Origin: Miltoncostaea sp963762825
GTDB taxonomy: Bacteria; Actinomycetota; Thermoleophilia; Miltoncostaeales; Miltoncostaeaceae
Direction of reading: 5' to 3'
Length of the DNA: 64,000 bases
NCBI GenBank assembly: GCA_963762825.1
Contig: CAVXLZ010000002.1
Span: 434,001-498,000 of the forward strand
The notes under the pieces: model-generated
What the model was told of the DNA's origin: nothing
Databases searched by the model: none
What the model saw: only the letters and a program-made list of their open reading frames with translations
Made by a program: the position numbers and the translations under genes
Shown: piece after piece, positions 1 to 7,685 of the stretch
Numbering within the stretch: position 1 is the first letter of the stretch
Layout: every line of letters starts with the position of its first letter

Positions 1-554
1 TCCTGTCCGACATCCCGGTCGTCGGCGGTGGGGAGTCGAGCGACGGCAGCCTCTTCAGCCAGCCGGCCATCGTCTACGCCGGGCTGATCATGGTGGCCGT
101 GGTGGCCTGGACGATGCGCCGCACCCACATGGGTCTCAACGTGCGGGCGGCCGGCGACAAGCCCGGCGCGCTCGATGCCGCCGGGGTGAGCGTGCGGGGC
201 ACCCGCAGCTGGGCAGTGCTCTTCGCCGGGGCGATGGCCGGGGTGGGTGGGGCGTATCTCTCGATCACGGCGGCCGGCCTGTTCGAGGCATTCATCACCC
301 AGGGACGCGGGTTCATCGCGATCGTGCTGGCGATGCTCGCGCGCGGCAAGGCGCTGTGGGTCCTGATCGGCTCCTTCGTGTTCGGCATCTCGCTCTCCAT
401 CTCCGACGCCCTCCAGATCGCCGGAGTCAACATCTCGACCGACGTGGTCTTCATGCTTCCGTTCGTCGCGGTGATACTGGTGCTGGTCGTCTTCGGGCGA
501 CGGGCGTACCTGCCGGCTGCGCTCGGCCTGCCCTACGTGCGAGGAGCGCGCTGA
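1..554 (+). CDS. ABC transporter permease, nucleoside/BMP type (5' partial)
   Basis: This is the C-terminal part (about 183 residues) of an inner-membrane permease; the frame is open at the left edge, so the start lies outside. It contains the GLNVRAAGDKPGALDAAGVSV segment typical of BMP-family (YufQ/NupQ-like) nucleoside or simple-sugar permeases, followed by several hydrophobic helices. It would move a small solute, often a nucleoside or heterocycle, across the membrane with a partner permease, ATPase and lipoprotein that should lie upstream. Its stop overlaps the next ATG (TGATG), so it belongs to the operon running to 4743. The substrate is not known; the downstream enzymes suggest a vitamin-B6-like or other heterocyclic compound. 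Confidence 0.85.
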   Translation, partial: LSDIPVVGGGESSDGSLFSQPAIVYAGLIMVAVVAWTMRRTHMGLNVRAAGDKPGALDAAGVSVRGTRSWAVLFAGAMAGVGGAYLSITAAGLFEAFITQGRGFIAIVLAMLARGKALWVLIGSFVFGISLSISDALQIAGVNISTDVVFMLPFVAVILVLVVFGRRAYLPAALGLPYVRGAR

Positions 555-1192
555 TGCGCATCGACACCGACTTCACGATCTCCCGGCCGCCCCGCGAGAC
601 CTACGCCCTGCTTCTCGATCTCGAGCGGGTGGCGCCGTGCTTTCCGGGCGCCGAGCTCGTCGCCGAGCTGCCCGACGGCGGACGCGAGGTACGGGTGACG
701 GTGCGCCTCGGACCGATGCGCCTGATCTACGAGGGTGGGGTCCGTATCGCCGAGCAGGACGACGACGCCCTGCGGGCCGTGCTGGCGGGCGACGCCCGCG
801 AGGCGCGTGGAGCGGGCTCGGCCGGGGCGCGGATCGCGATGCGCGTGGAGCCGGCCGGCGACGGATCGCGGGTGATCGCGGAGGCCGACGTCGATCTCAC
901 CGGTCGAGCCGCACAGATGGGCAGGGGCATCGTCGAGGACATGTCGCGTCGCCTGGTGGCCGAGATGGCCGGCTGCCTCGAGGCGAGCCTCGCCGCCCCC
1001 GCGGGACCCGAGCCCGGCTCTGGCTCGGCCGCCCCACCCACGGCCGCCCCGCTCCAAGGTGGGCGGCTCGCCCTCGAGGTGGCGCGCGACCGACTTCGCG
1101 ATCCCCGCCTGAGACGGCTCGCGCTCGTCGCGGGAGTCGCACTGGCACTTCGCATGATCCTGACCACTCGACGGAGGAGCCGTGATGCATGA
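554..1192 (+). CDS. CoxG-like SRPBCC protein
   Basis: A 212-residue protein with an SRPBCC fold in residues 1-145 (start MRIDTDFTISRPPRETYALL, then CFPGAELVAEL), characteristic of the CoxG/CO-dehydrogenase subunit G family. These proteins help mature or anchor molybdenum hydroxylases. The C-terminus carries one hydrophobic helix (LALVAGVALALRMIL) followed by basic residues, consistent with membrane tethering. It overlaps the permease stop and the following aminotransferase start. A CoxM-type FAD subunit lies two genes downstream, which supports a molybdenum-hydroxylase link; the large (CoxL) and 2Fe-2S (CoxS) subunits are not in the window. Confidence 0.85.
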   Translation: MRIDTDFTISRPPRETYALLLDLERVAPCFPGAELVAELPDGGREVRVTVRLGPMRLIYEGGVRIAEQDDDALRAVLAGDAREARGAGSAGARIAMRVEPAGDGSRVIAEADVDLTGRAAQMGRGIVEDMSRRLVAEMAGCLEASLAAPAGPEPGSGSAAPPTAAPLQGGRLALEVARDRLRDPRLRRLALVAGVALALRMILTTRRRSRDA

Positions 1193-2375
1193 GCCGAGCT
1201 TCACCCTGACCGCGGGACCGACCGGCGCCTGGCCGAGCGTGCAGGCGGCGATGGGCGCGCCGATCGTCTACGACTACGACCCCGTCTTCCTGGAACGGTT
1301 CGCGCGCACCGAACGCAAGGTGGCGCAGCTCTTTCGCACATCGGGCGACGTGGTGCTGATGCAGGGCGAGGCGGTGCTCGGCCTCGAGGCGGCCGCCCGG
1401 GCACTCGTGCGGCCGGGGATGACCGCGCTCAATCTGGTCTCGGGGGTCTACGCCAAGTGGTTCGGCGTCTGGCTGGCCGAGTACGGGGCCAACCTGGTCG
1501 AGGTGGAGGTCCCCTACGACGAGGCTCTCGATGCCGGGGCCGTCGCCCGCGCTCTGGCCGATCACCCCGAGACGGCGCTCGTCTCGGTGGTGCACTCCGA
1601 GACGCCCTCGGGCGTCCTCAACCCGCTGCGCCAGATCGCCGAGGTGGTGCGCGCGCACGGCGCCCTGATGGTCGCCGACGTCGTCTCCTCGCTCGGGGGC
1701 GAGGAGCTGGACGTGGACGGCTGGGGCCTCGACCTCTGCGTGGCCGGACCGCAGAAGTGTCTCGCGGGCCCTCCCGGCATGTCGTTGGTGTCGGTCAGCG
1801 AGCAGGCGTGGCAGGCGATGCGCGCGAATCCGGCGGCGCCGAGGGGCTCCTTCCTGTCGCTACTCGATTGGAAGGATCGCTGGATCGAGGGCGGCCGGAC
1901 CGCCTTCCCGTACACCCCGTCGGTCGTCGACCTCGCGGGCGTCGAGGCGGCCTGCGACGTGATCCTGGACATGGGCCTCGACGCCTCCGTCGCGCAGCAC
2001 CGCCGCGCGGCCGCGGCGACACGAGCGGGCGTCCAGGGGATGGGTCTCGATCTGTGGGCCCGCGATCCATCCTTCGCCACCTCCTGCGTGACCTCGGTCG
2101 CGATGCCGGACGGCGTCGATACGCTCGGTGCGCTGGCCCACATCCGCGAGCGCTACGGGGTGATGCTCTCCCCCGGCTACGGCGAACTCAAGGAGCGCCT
2201 GATCCGGCTCGGCCACATGGGTCCGGCGGCCGCCTCGCTCACGCCGGTCGTCGCCCTCGCCGCGCTGGGGCGCGGAATGGCCGACCTCGGCGTCCCCGTG
2301 CGGATCGGCGACGGACTGGAGGCGGCACTCCGAGTGCTGGCCGGCGACGCGGTGTCCGTGGGGACCGCCGCGTGA
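1185..2375 (+). CDS. Class V aminotransferase, pyridoxamine-pyruvate transaminase-like
   Basis: A 396-residue PLP-fold enzyme. The likely start is the ATG at 1185, seven bases after GGAGG; a GTG three bases earlier is possible. The FTLTAGP opening, IVYDYDP, SGVYAKWFG (86-94), the ADVVSS aspartate (D165) and AGPQKCLAGPPG with K191 match the layout of Mesorhizobium pyridoxamine-pyruvate aminotransferase, as I recall it, more closely than ordinary alanine-glyoxylate or serine-pyruvate transaminases. That enzyme converts pyridoxamine plus pyruvate to pyridoxal plus alanine, with K191 the expected active-site lysine. The partner GMC oxidase fits, since pyridoxine 4-oxidase is also a GMC enzyme. 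The substrate remains an inference. Confidence 0.8.
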   Translation: MHEPSFTLTAGPTGAWPSVQAAMGAPIVYDYDPVFLERFARTERKVAQLFRTSGDVVLMQGEAVLGLEAAARALVRPGMTALNLVSGVYAKWFGVWLAEYGANLVEVEVPYDEALDAGAVARALADHPETALVSVVHSETPSGVLNPLRQIAEVVRAHGALMVADVVSSLGGEELDVDGWGLDLCVAGPQKCLAGPPGMSLVSVSEQAWQAMRANPAAPRGSFLSLLDWKDRWIEGGRTAFPYTPSVVDLAGVEAACDVILDMGLDASVAQHRRAAAATRAGVQGMGLDLWARDPSFATSCVTSVAMPDGVDTLGALAHIRERYGVMLSPGYGELKERLIRLGHMGPAAASLTPVVALAALGRGMADLGVPVRIGDGLEAALRVLAGDAVSVGTAA

Positions 2376-3235
2376 GGCTCCCCCCCTTCGAGATCCATTC
2401 GCCGGAGACCCTCGCCGAGGCGGCTGCCCTCATGGAGCGCCTGGGCGACGACGCGGTCCTCTACGCCGGGGGGACGGAGCTGCTGCTGGTGATGAAGCTC
2501 GGCTTCGCCGACCAGAGCCACGTGGTCAACGTCAAGGGCATCGCCGAGCTGCGGCGCCTGGAGCGGGAGGGCGACGAGCTCGTCATCGGCGGCTGCGTGA
2601 CGCACCGCGCCATCGAGCGCTCCGAGCTGGTGCGGGAGGGCTGGCCGGCGCTCGCGGCGATGGAGGCCGACGTGGCCAACGTGCGCGTGCGGAGCGCCGG
2701 CACGCTCGGGGGCAACCTCGCGTTCGCCGATCCACACTCCGATCCCTCGACCTTCCTGCTCGCCACCGAGGCTCGCGTCGAGATCTGGGGTCGAGGGGGG
2801 GCGAGGACCCTGGAGATGGCGGATTTCGTCCAGGGCGCCTACCAGACCGCGCTCGCCCCGGGCGAGATCATCACGGCGGTGCGCATTCCGCCGCTCGCCC
2901 CGGGCACGGGGGTGGCGCACCGCAAGATCTCCCTCCACGAGCGCCCGGCGGTCACCGTGACCTGCATCGTTCGCAGCCGGGGCGGCGTCGTGAGCGAAGC
3001 CCGTATCGCGGTCGGCTCGGTGGGCCTGGCCCCCGCGCGACTGCCGGGCGCCGAGAGCGCCCTGATGGCGGGTGCCCCGGCCGGCGAGCTGGAGGGCCTG
3101 GCACGCGAGGAGTGCGCCCCCACCGAGGACGCCAACGGGTCGGTGGACTACAAGCGCCAGCTGGCGGGGGTGCTGGTGCGCCGCACGGCCCGAGAGGCCC
3201 TGGCCCGCGCGGCGGAGGGCGGAGCCGCCGCGTGA
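2372..3235 (+). CDS. CoxM-like FAD subunit of a molybdenum hydroxylase
   Basis: A 287-residue protein starting at a GTG that overlaps the previous stop (GTGA). It is a FAD-binding subunit of the xanthine-dehydrogenase/CO-dehydrogenase family. The two FAD loops are visible as AGGTELLLVMK (about 32-42) and SAGTLGGNLAFADP (about 108-121), and the C-terminal CO_deh_flav_C region ends SVDYKRQLAGVLVRR. It would pass electrons from the molybdenum/2Fe-2S subunits to an acceptor. Those subunits are absent here and probably lie upstream of the window. Association with CoxG and a PPAT-like enzyme suggests hydroxylation of an N-heterocycle. Confidence 0.88.
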   Translation: MRLPPFEIHSPETLAEAAALMERLGDDAVLYAGGTELLLVMKLGFADQSHVVNVKGIAELRRLEREGDELVIGGCVTHRAIERSELVREGWPALAAMEADVANVRVRSAGTLGGNLAFADPHSDPSTFLLATEARVEIWGRGGARTLEMADFVQGAYQTALAPGEIITAVRIPPLAPGTGVAHRKISLHERPAVTVTCIVRSRGGVVSEARIAVGSVGLAPARLPGAESALMAGAPAGELEGLAREECAPTEDANGSVDYKRQLAGVLVRRTAREALARAAEGGAAA

Positions 3236-4743
3236 GCCCGGCGGCCGACGTCGTGGTGGTGGGCGCGGGGTCGGCCGGATGCGTCCTCGCCGCCCGGCTC
3301 AGCGAGGATCCCCGGCGGCGTGTTCGCCTCCTGGAGGCCGGCGGGCGACCCGAGGATCCCCGCCTCGCCGATCCGCTGCAATGGCCCTTCCTCGGGGGAG
3401 GCCCCTTCGACTGGGCCTACCGCACCACCCCCCAAGCGGGCACCGCCGGGCGCGTCCACGAGTGGCCGCGCGGGCGGGTGGTGGGAGGCTCCAGCCAGCT
3501 GCATGCGATGGCGCACGTCCGCGGCCACCCGAGCGACTTCGACGCCTGGGCCGAGGTCGCTGGGCCGGGCTGGTCGTTCCCCGAGCTCCTGCCGTACTTC
3601 CTGCGCTCGGAGTCCTTCTCCGGCGGAGGGTCGCAGCACCACGGCGCCGACGGACCGATGCCGGTGTGGCTCCCCGATCGGCTGCATCCGTTGGCCGAGG
3701 CGTACATGCGCGCGGCCGAGGAAGCCGGATACGCGCCGAGCGGCGACCACAACGGTCCCCGGATGGAGGGGCCGGCCCGCAACAGCCTGATGATCCGCGA
3801 TGGGAGACGGGTGAGCGTGGCCGACGCCTACCTGGACCCGGTGCTCGGCCGCCCCAACCTCGACATCGTCACGGGCGCACTCGTGGACCGGGTGCGCATC
3901 TGCGACGGGCGTGCCTGCGCCATCGAGGCCGTGGTCGATGGAACGCGGCGTGCGTTCGACGCCGATCTGGTGGTCCTCTGCGCGGGATCGGTGGCCTCAC
4001 CGTCGATCCTGATGCGCTCGGGCGTCGGCGATCCCGGGGGCCTGGCGTCCCACGGGATCGTGTGCGAGACGGAATCGCCCGCGGTGGGGGCGAACCTCCA
4101 CGACCACCTGCTCGCCGCGGGGAACGTCTACCGCGCCCGGCGCCCGGTGCCGCCCTCGCAGCTCCAGCACTCCGAGTCGCTTCTCTACGTCAACGACGCG
4201 GGCGGGGCGGCGCCGGACATCGTCACGACCTGCGTCCTGCTGCCGGCGGTGAGCGAGTGCTTCCCCCGGCCCGAAGAGGGGACGTGCTTCACGATCATGT
4301 TCGGCGTATGCCATCCGCACAGCCGCGGCCGCCTCACGCTCGGCGGCCCCGGGCCGCTCGATCCGCCGGTCATCGACCCGGCGTATCTCTCGGTCGACCA
4401 CGACCGCGAGCGCTTCCGGGCCGCACTGCGCCTCGCGCGCCGGGTCGCGGGCGGAGCCGCCCTGGACGACTGGCGGGGGGCCGAGCTGCTCCCTGGCGCC
4501 GAGGTGCACGACGACGACGCGCTCGACGCCTTCATCGCGCGAGCGGCGGTCACCCACCACCACCCTGTGGGCACCTGCGCCATGGGAGCCGACCCGGCCT
4601 CCTCGGTCGTCGCGGGAGACCTGCGGGTCCATGGAGTGCGCGGACTGATGGTGGCCGACGCCTCGGTCATCCCGGCCATCACGACCGGCCCGGTGCACGC
4701 GGCCGTGATGGCGGTCGCCGAGAGGGCCGCCGAGCTCTGCTGA
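3232..4743 (+). CDS. GMC family FAD-dependent oxidase/dehydrogenase
   Basis: A 503-residue glucose-methanol-choline oxidoreductase starting at a GTG overlapping the CoxM stop. The FAD dinucleotide fold is seen as VVGAGSAGCVLAARLSEDP (residues 9-27), the second signature as RVVGGSSQLHAMAHVRG, and the C-terminal active-site region as THHHPVGTCAMG (from about 441). Family members oxidise alcohols; pyridoxine 4-oxidase of the vitamin B6 degradation pathway is one. Sitting immediately downstream of a PPAT-like transaminase, a role in oxidising pyridoxine or a related alcohol to the aldehyde is plausible but unproven. It is the last gene of the operon. Confidence 0.88.
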   Translation: MSPAADVVVVGAGSAGCVLAARLSEDPRRRVRLLEAGGRPEDPRLADPLQWPFLGGGPFDWAYRTTPQAGTAGRVHEWPRGRVVGGSSQLHAMAHVRGHPSDFDAWAEVAGPGWSFPELLPYFLRSESFSGGGSQHHGADGPMPVWLPDRLHPLAEAYMRAAEEAGYAPSGDHNGPRMEGPARNSLMIRDGRRVSVADAYLDPVLGRPNLDIVTGALVDRVRICDGRACAIEAVVDGTRRAFDADLVVLCAGSVASPSILMRSGVGDPGGLASHGIVCETESPAVGANLHDHLLAAGNVYRARRPVPPSQLQHSESLLYVNDAGGAAPDIVTTCVLLPAVSECFPRPEEGTCFTIMFGVCHPHSRGRLTLGGPGPLDPPVIDPAYLSVDHDRERFRAALRLARRVAGGAALDDWRGAELLPGAEVHDDDALDAFIARAAVTHHHPVGTCAMGADPASSVVAGDLRVHGVRGLMVADASVIPAITTGPVHAAVMAVAERAAELC

Positions 4744-4813
4744 GCGGATGCGCCGCGGCGGCGCGCTCGATCGGCCGGTCCCGAGGGGCCGCTCCCCCCG
4801 GGACCGCCGCTCC

Positions 4814-5128
4814 TCACATCACCTCGTGGACCTCGTACACCTCCACGCTTCCCCCGGCCGCGAGATGCGGGCACTCCTTGGCCATCTCGGTCGCTGCCGC
4901 GAGGCTCTCCGCGGAGACGATCGAGTAACCGCCGAGTCCCGCCGCACCGGCCTCACCCACTCCCCCGCCGGGCGACACCGTTGCTGAGGCGCCGAACGGG
5001 TTGCCGGGGTCGAGCGCGGCCGCGCCCAATCCGCCCAGCCACGCACCCCATGCGGCCATCACCGCCTCACGCTCGGCGTCGGTCTGGGGCATCGTGCCCC
5101 CACGGTAGGCGTATACGTACTTGGCCAT
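4814..5128 (-). CDS. YCII-related protein
   Basis: A 104-residue protein of the YCII/YciI-like ferredoxin-like fold (KYVYAYRGGTMPQTDAEREAVMAAWGAWLGGLGAAALDP... GGYSIVSAESLAAATEMAKECPHL...VEVYEVHEVM). Such proteins are small dimeric, possibly enzymatic stand-alone domains with no firm general function. A strong AGGAGG ribosome site lies just upstream of the ATG. It is convergent with the GMC gene and monocistronic or co-transcribed from the 5.6-kb region. Confidence 0.85.
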   Translation of the reverse strand: MAKYVYAYRGGTMPQTDAEREAVMAAWGAWLGGLGAAALDPGNPFGASATVSPGGGVGEAGAAGLGGYSIVSAESLAAATEMAKECPHLAAGGSVEVYEVHEVM

Positions 5129-5255
5129 GTCGTTCTCCTCCTGCGATGTCGGTTGGGACGCGGGCCCGCTCAGATCGATTCCGAGCCCTCATCCGATAGA
5201 CGGATCGCCGCCCCTGAAATCGACAGCTCGGCCGGGGTGACCGCTCGGGGTCTTC

Positions 5256-5594
5256 TCAGCGGCGCCTCTTGGGGGGCAGAGAGCCGACGAACTCGCGCGC
5301 GGCCGCGAGCCACCCCAGGAGCTCGTCGTCGGCGCTCAGCGCTGCGGGAGCCACGAGGACCATCGCCTTCATCGGACGGCCGGTGAAGTCCATCGGGCGC
5401 ACGTAGGGGCCATCGAGCGCGCGGCCGGCCGCCTCCGGGCCGAGACGGAGCATCAGCTCGTCGCCGACGATGCCGCAGACCATGTGCTCGGAGAGCATGA
5501 ACGCGAGACCGCCGAACATCCGGCGCTCGTAGAGATCCGGCGCGTCGGCCAGCACGAGCCGAACGCGTCCGGCCAGGTCCTCGTCGAAAGCCAC
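5256..5594 (-). CDS. TfoX N-terminal domain protein
   Basis: A 112-residue stand-alone TfoX_N protein. The GTG start at 5594 is chosen because GGAGGGATCTCC precedes it at good spacing and the domain begins here (AFDEDLAGRVRLVLADAPDLYERRMFGGLAFMLSEHMVCGI). The longer upstream frame is a shadow of the fructokinase. The protein shows the MFGGLAFM core and ends KRRR. TfoX_N domains occur in the competence regulator TfoX/Sxy, but single-domain actinobacterial members have unknown function. Confidence 0.85.
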   Translation of the reverse strand: MAFDEDLAGRVRLVLADAPDLYERRMFGGLAFMLSEHMVCGIVGDELMLRLGPEAAGRALDGPYVRPMDFTGRPMKAMVLVAPAALSADDELLGWLAAAREFVGSLPPKRRR

Positions 5595-5714
5595 CGGAGA
5601 TCCCTCCAGGGGGTGCCGTGGCGCGACCGTACCGCGATCGGGCCACGGCGCGCCAGCGCGCCGGCCCTCTGCCATGATCGCCCCGGAGCTTCTCGGCGGG
5701 GAAGGTCTCTCGGA

Positions 5715-6623
5715 ATGATCCTTGGTGGAATCGAGGCGGGCGGGACCAAGTTCCTCTGCCTCATCGCTGACCGAGACGGGACGATCCTGGCCCGCGACCG
5801 GTTCCCGACGCGGGAGCCGGGCGAGACGATGGCCGACGTCGTCTCGTTCTTCGGCCGCGCGGCAGCGGACGGCCACCGGCCCGAGGCCGTCGGTATCGGG
5901 TCGTTCGGGCCGCTCGAGCTGCGCCCCGGCCCCGGATACGGACGGGTGACGGCCACGCCGAAGAAGGGCTGGGAGGGCACCGACCTCGTCGGGCCGGTGC
6001 GCGCGGCGCTCGGAGTGCCCGTGGCGCTCGACACCGACGTGAACGCCGCGGCGCTCGGGGAGGCCCGCTGGGGCGCGGGGCGGGGGCTCCGCACGTTCAT
6101 CTACATCACGGTAGGGACGGGCATCGGCGCCGGGGTGCTGGTGGACGGACGGCCGATCCACGGCCTGGTGCACCCCGAGATGGGGCACCTCAGCGTCCCC
6201 CGCGAACCCGACGACGACTTCGCCGGGCTCTGCCCGTTCCACGGAGCGTGCCTCGAGGGCATGGCGAGCGGTCCGGCGATGGCCGCGCGCTGGGGCCGTC
6301 CGGCGGAGGAGCTCGAGGGGGCGATCCTCACGCAGGCGGTGAGCCTCGAGGCGCGCTACCTGGCCGCGGGCCTTCGCAACATGGTCTATTCCATCGCCCC
6401 CGAGCGGATCGTGGTGGGCGGCGGTGTGGTCGGACTTCCCGGGCTCCTCCCCGCCATCCGGGGGCGGCTGGTGGAACTGCTCGGCGGCTATCCCGGACTC
6501 GGCGAGCACGTCGAGGAGGCGTTCGTGTCGATGGCGGGCCTGGGCCAGATGGCCGGACCGCGGGGCACGCTGGTCCTGGCCGAGCTGGCGGCGGCGGCGG
6601 GCGCGCGCCCCGGTCGTGGATAA
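5715..6623 (+). CDS. ROK family fructokinase
   Basis: A 302-residue cytosolic sugar kinase. It opens ILGGIEAGGTKFLCLI, with the phosphate-binding GGTKF loop, and contains DVNAAALGEARWGAG, TVGTGIGAGVLVDGRP and the zinc-site signature HPEMGHLSVPREPDDDF followed by CPFHGACLEGMASGPA, which is typical of ScrK/YdhR-type fructokinases. It would phosphorylate fructose (or mannose) with ATP to the 6-phosphate. The ATG is about 10 bases after GAAGG. It is divergent from the TfoX gene and followed by a TetR regulator after 39 bp. Confidence 0.9.
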   Translation: MILGGIEAGGTKFLCLIADRDGTILARDRFPTREPGETMADVVSFFGRAAADGHRPEAVGIGSFGPLELRPGPGYGRVTATPKKGWEGTDLVGPVRAALGVPVALDTDVNAAALGEARWGAGRGLRTFIYITVGTGIGAGVLVDGRPIHGLVHPEMGHLSVPREPDDDFAGLCPFHGACLEGMASGPAMAARWGRPAEELEGAILTQAVSLEARYLAAGLRNMVYSIAPERIVVGGGVVGLPGLLPAIRGRLVELLGGYPGLGEHVEEAFVSMAGLGQMAGPRGTLVLAELAAAAGARPGRG

Positions 6624-6629
6624 GGTACC
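6621..6629. promoter_or_regulatory. Shared word TAAGGTACC (first copy, before tetR)
   Basis: The nonamer TAAGGTACC occurs here, 33 bp before the tetR ATG, and again at 7583-7591 just upstream of the small winged-helix regulator. Here it lies inside GGATAA...TTATCC (6618-6646), an imperfect inverted repeat. It could be an operator for either regulator; this is pattern only. Confidence 0.25.
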
Positions 6630-6662
6630 ATTCAGTTCGTTTTATCCGGCGACGTGAGGATC

Positions 6663-7295
6663 ATGACGGAGACCGGGCACTCGCGGCGCGGGCGGCCGCC
6701 GAAGGGCACATCGCAGGAGCGACGCGCGCGCGTGCTCGCTGCCGCCCGCGAGGAGATCGTCGAGCACGGCTACGAACGGGCCACCATGCTCGGTATCGCG
6801 CGCAGGTGCGGCGCATCGAAGGAGACCCTCTACTCCTGGTTCGGGAGCAAGCAGGCCCTCTTCGGCGAGATCGTCGCCGCGGAGGGCCGCGCCACGATCG
6901 CCACCCTCGAGAGGGCCCTACTGCGACACCCCGACGATCCCCGGCGTGCGCTCGGGGCGTTCGCGCGAGCCCTGCTCGATCTTCTCTGCGGACCCTGGTC
7001 GGTGGCTGCCAACCGGGCGGCGATGGGCTCCCCAGAGCTTGCGCAGCTCGTACTCAGCGGCGGCCGGCACGGCGTGGGGCCCCTGGTCGAGGGGGTGATC
7101 TCGGGATTCCACGACGATGGGCTGCTCGACGCCCCCGGCGCCGCGGCGGCCTTCCGCCAGCTCTACGGGCTGGTCGTCCAGGACACCCAGACTCGGGTGC
7201 TCCTCGGCGAAGCCCCGCCTTCCGCCGCGGCCCGCCGCAGGCAGGCGGACGAGGCCGTCACGGCCTTCCTGCGACTGCACCCGCCCCGCTCATGA
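6663..7295 (+). CDS. TetR family transcriptional regulator
   Basis: A 210-residue regulator. Residues 20-66 form the TetR helix-turn-helix (RRARVLAAAREEIVEHGYERATMLGIARRCGASKETLYSWFGSK); the rest is an AefR-like ligand-binding domain. The start is the ATG at 6663; an upstream GTG at 6654 adds three residues. Its neighbours (acyl-CoA ligase-like gene, DUF3237, nitroreductase) suggest control of a small catabolic set, but the target is unknown. The 3' end overlaps the convergent winged-helix gene by 6 bp. Confidence 0.88.
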   Translation: MTETGHSRRGRPPKGTSQERRARVLAAAREEIVEHGYERATMLGIARRCGASKETLYSWFGSKQALFGEIVAAEGRATIATLERALLRHPDDPRRALGAFARALLDLLCGPWSVAANRAAMGSPELAQLVLSGGRHGVGPLVEGVISGFHDDGLLDAPGAAAAFRQLYGLVVQDTQTRVLLGEAPPSAAARRRQADEAVTAFLRLHPPRS

Positions 7296-7577
7296 CGCGG
7301 GGTGCTCGGCCGCCAGGAGGTCGAGCAGCTCGCCGCTCGAATGGGCCCCTTCGAGCGGATGCCGCAGCGGACGCTCGGGGTGGAGGGTGTAGCGGTTGCG
7401 CCGCCCCTGGCGCTCGCGGGCGAGGTAGCCGGCCCCCTCGAGCTCCGAGACGATGCGCTGGGCGGCCCGCTCGGTGATGCCGACGGCGCTCGCCACATCG
7501 CGGATCCGCGCCGTGGGGTCTCGCCGCAGGCAGACCATCACGTGCGCGTGGTTCGTGAGGAACGTCCAGTCCGCCAT
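7290..7577 (-). CDS. Small MarR/ArsR-like winged-helix regulator
   Basis: A 95-residue protein, essentially one winged helix: MADWTFLTNHAHVMVCLRRDP, then RIRDVASAVGITERAAQRIVSELEGAGYLARERQGRRNRYTLHP. The stereotyped MADWTFLTNHAHV opening and RPLRHPLEGAH tail mark a common actinobacterial family of unknown ligand. The ATG at 7577 is preferred over the much longer open frame, which is non-coding upstream. It is divergent from the acyl-CoA ligase-like gene and may regulate it. Confidence 0.85.
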   Translation of the reverse strand: MADWTFLTNHAHVMVCLRRDPTARIRDVASAVGITERAAQRIVSELEGAGYLARERQGRRNRYTLHPERPLRHPLEGAHSSGELLDLLAAEHPAS

Positions 7578-7582
7578 CTGTC

Positions 7583-7591
7583 TAAGGTACC
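7583..7591. promoter_or_regulatory. Shared word TAAGGTACC (second copy)
   Basis: Second copy of the nonamer found before tetR, here embedded in TCTAAGGTACCTA, whose centre TAGGTACCTA-like sequence is nearly palindromic. It lies 6 bp upstream of the winged-helix start codon, in the divergent region with the acyl-CoA ligase-like gene. Candidate operator only. Confidence 0.25.
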
Positions 7592-7685
7592 TATCGCCTG
7601 CCGTCGGCATCAAGTCAGGCTTGACGTCCTTGACGTTACATGATTCGTTTCTCGTGTTTTCATCAGCGTCTTTTCGGGAGCAGAC

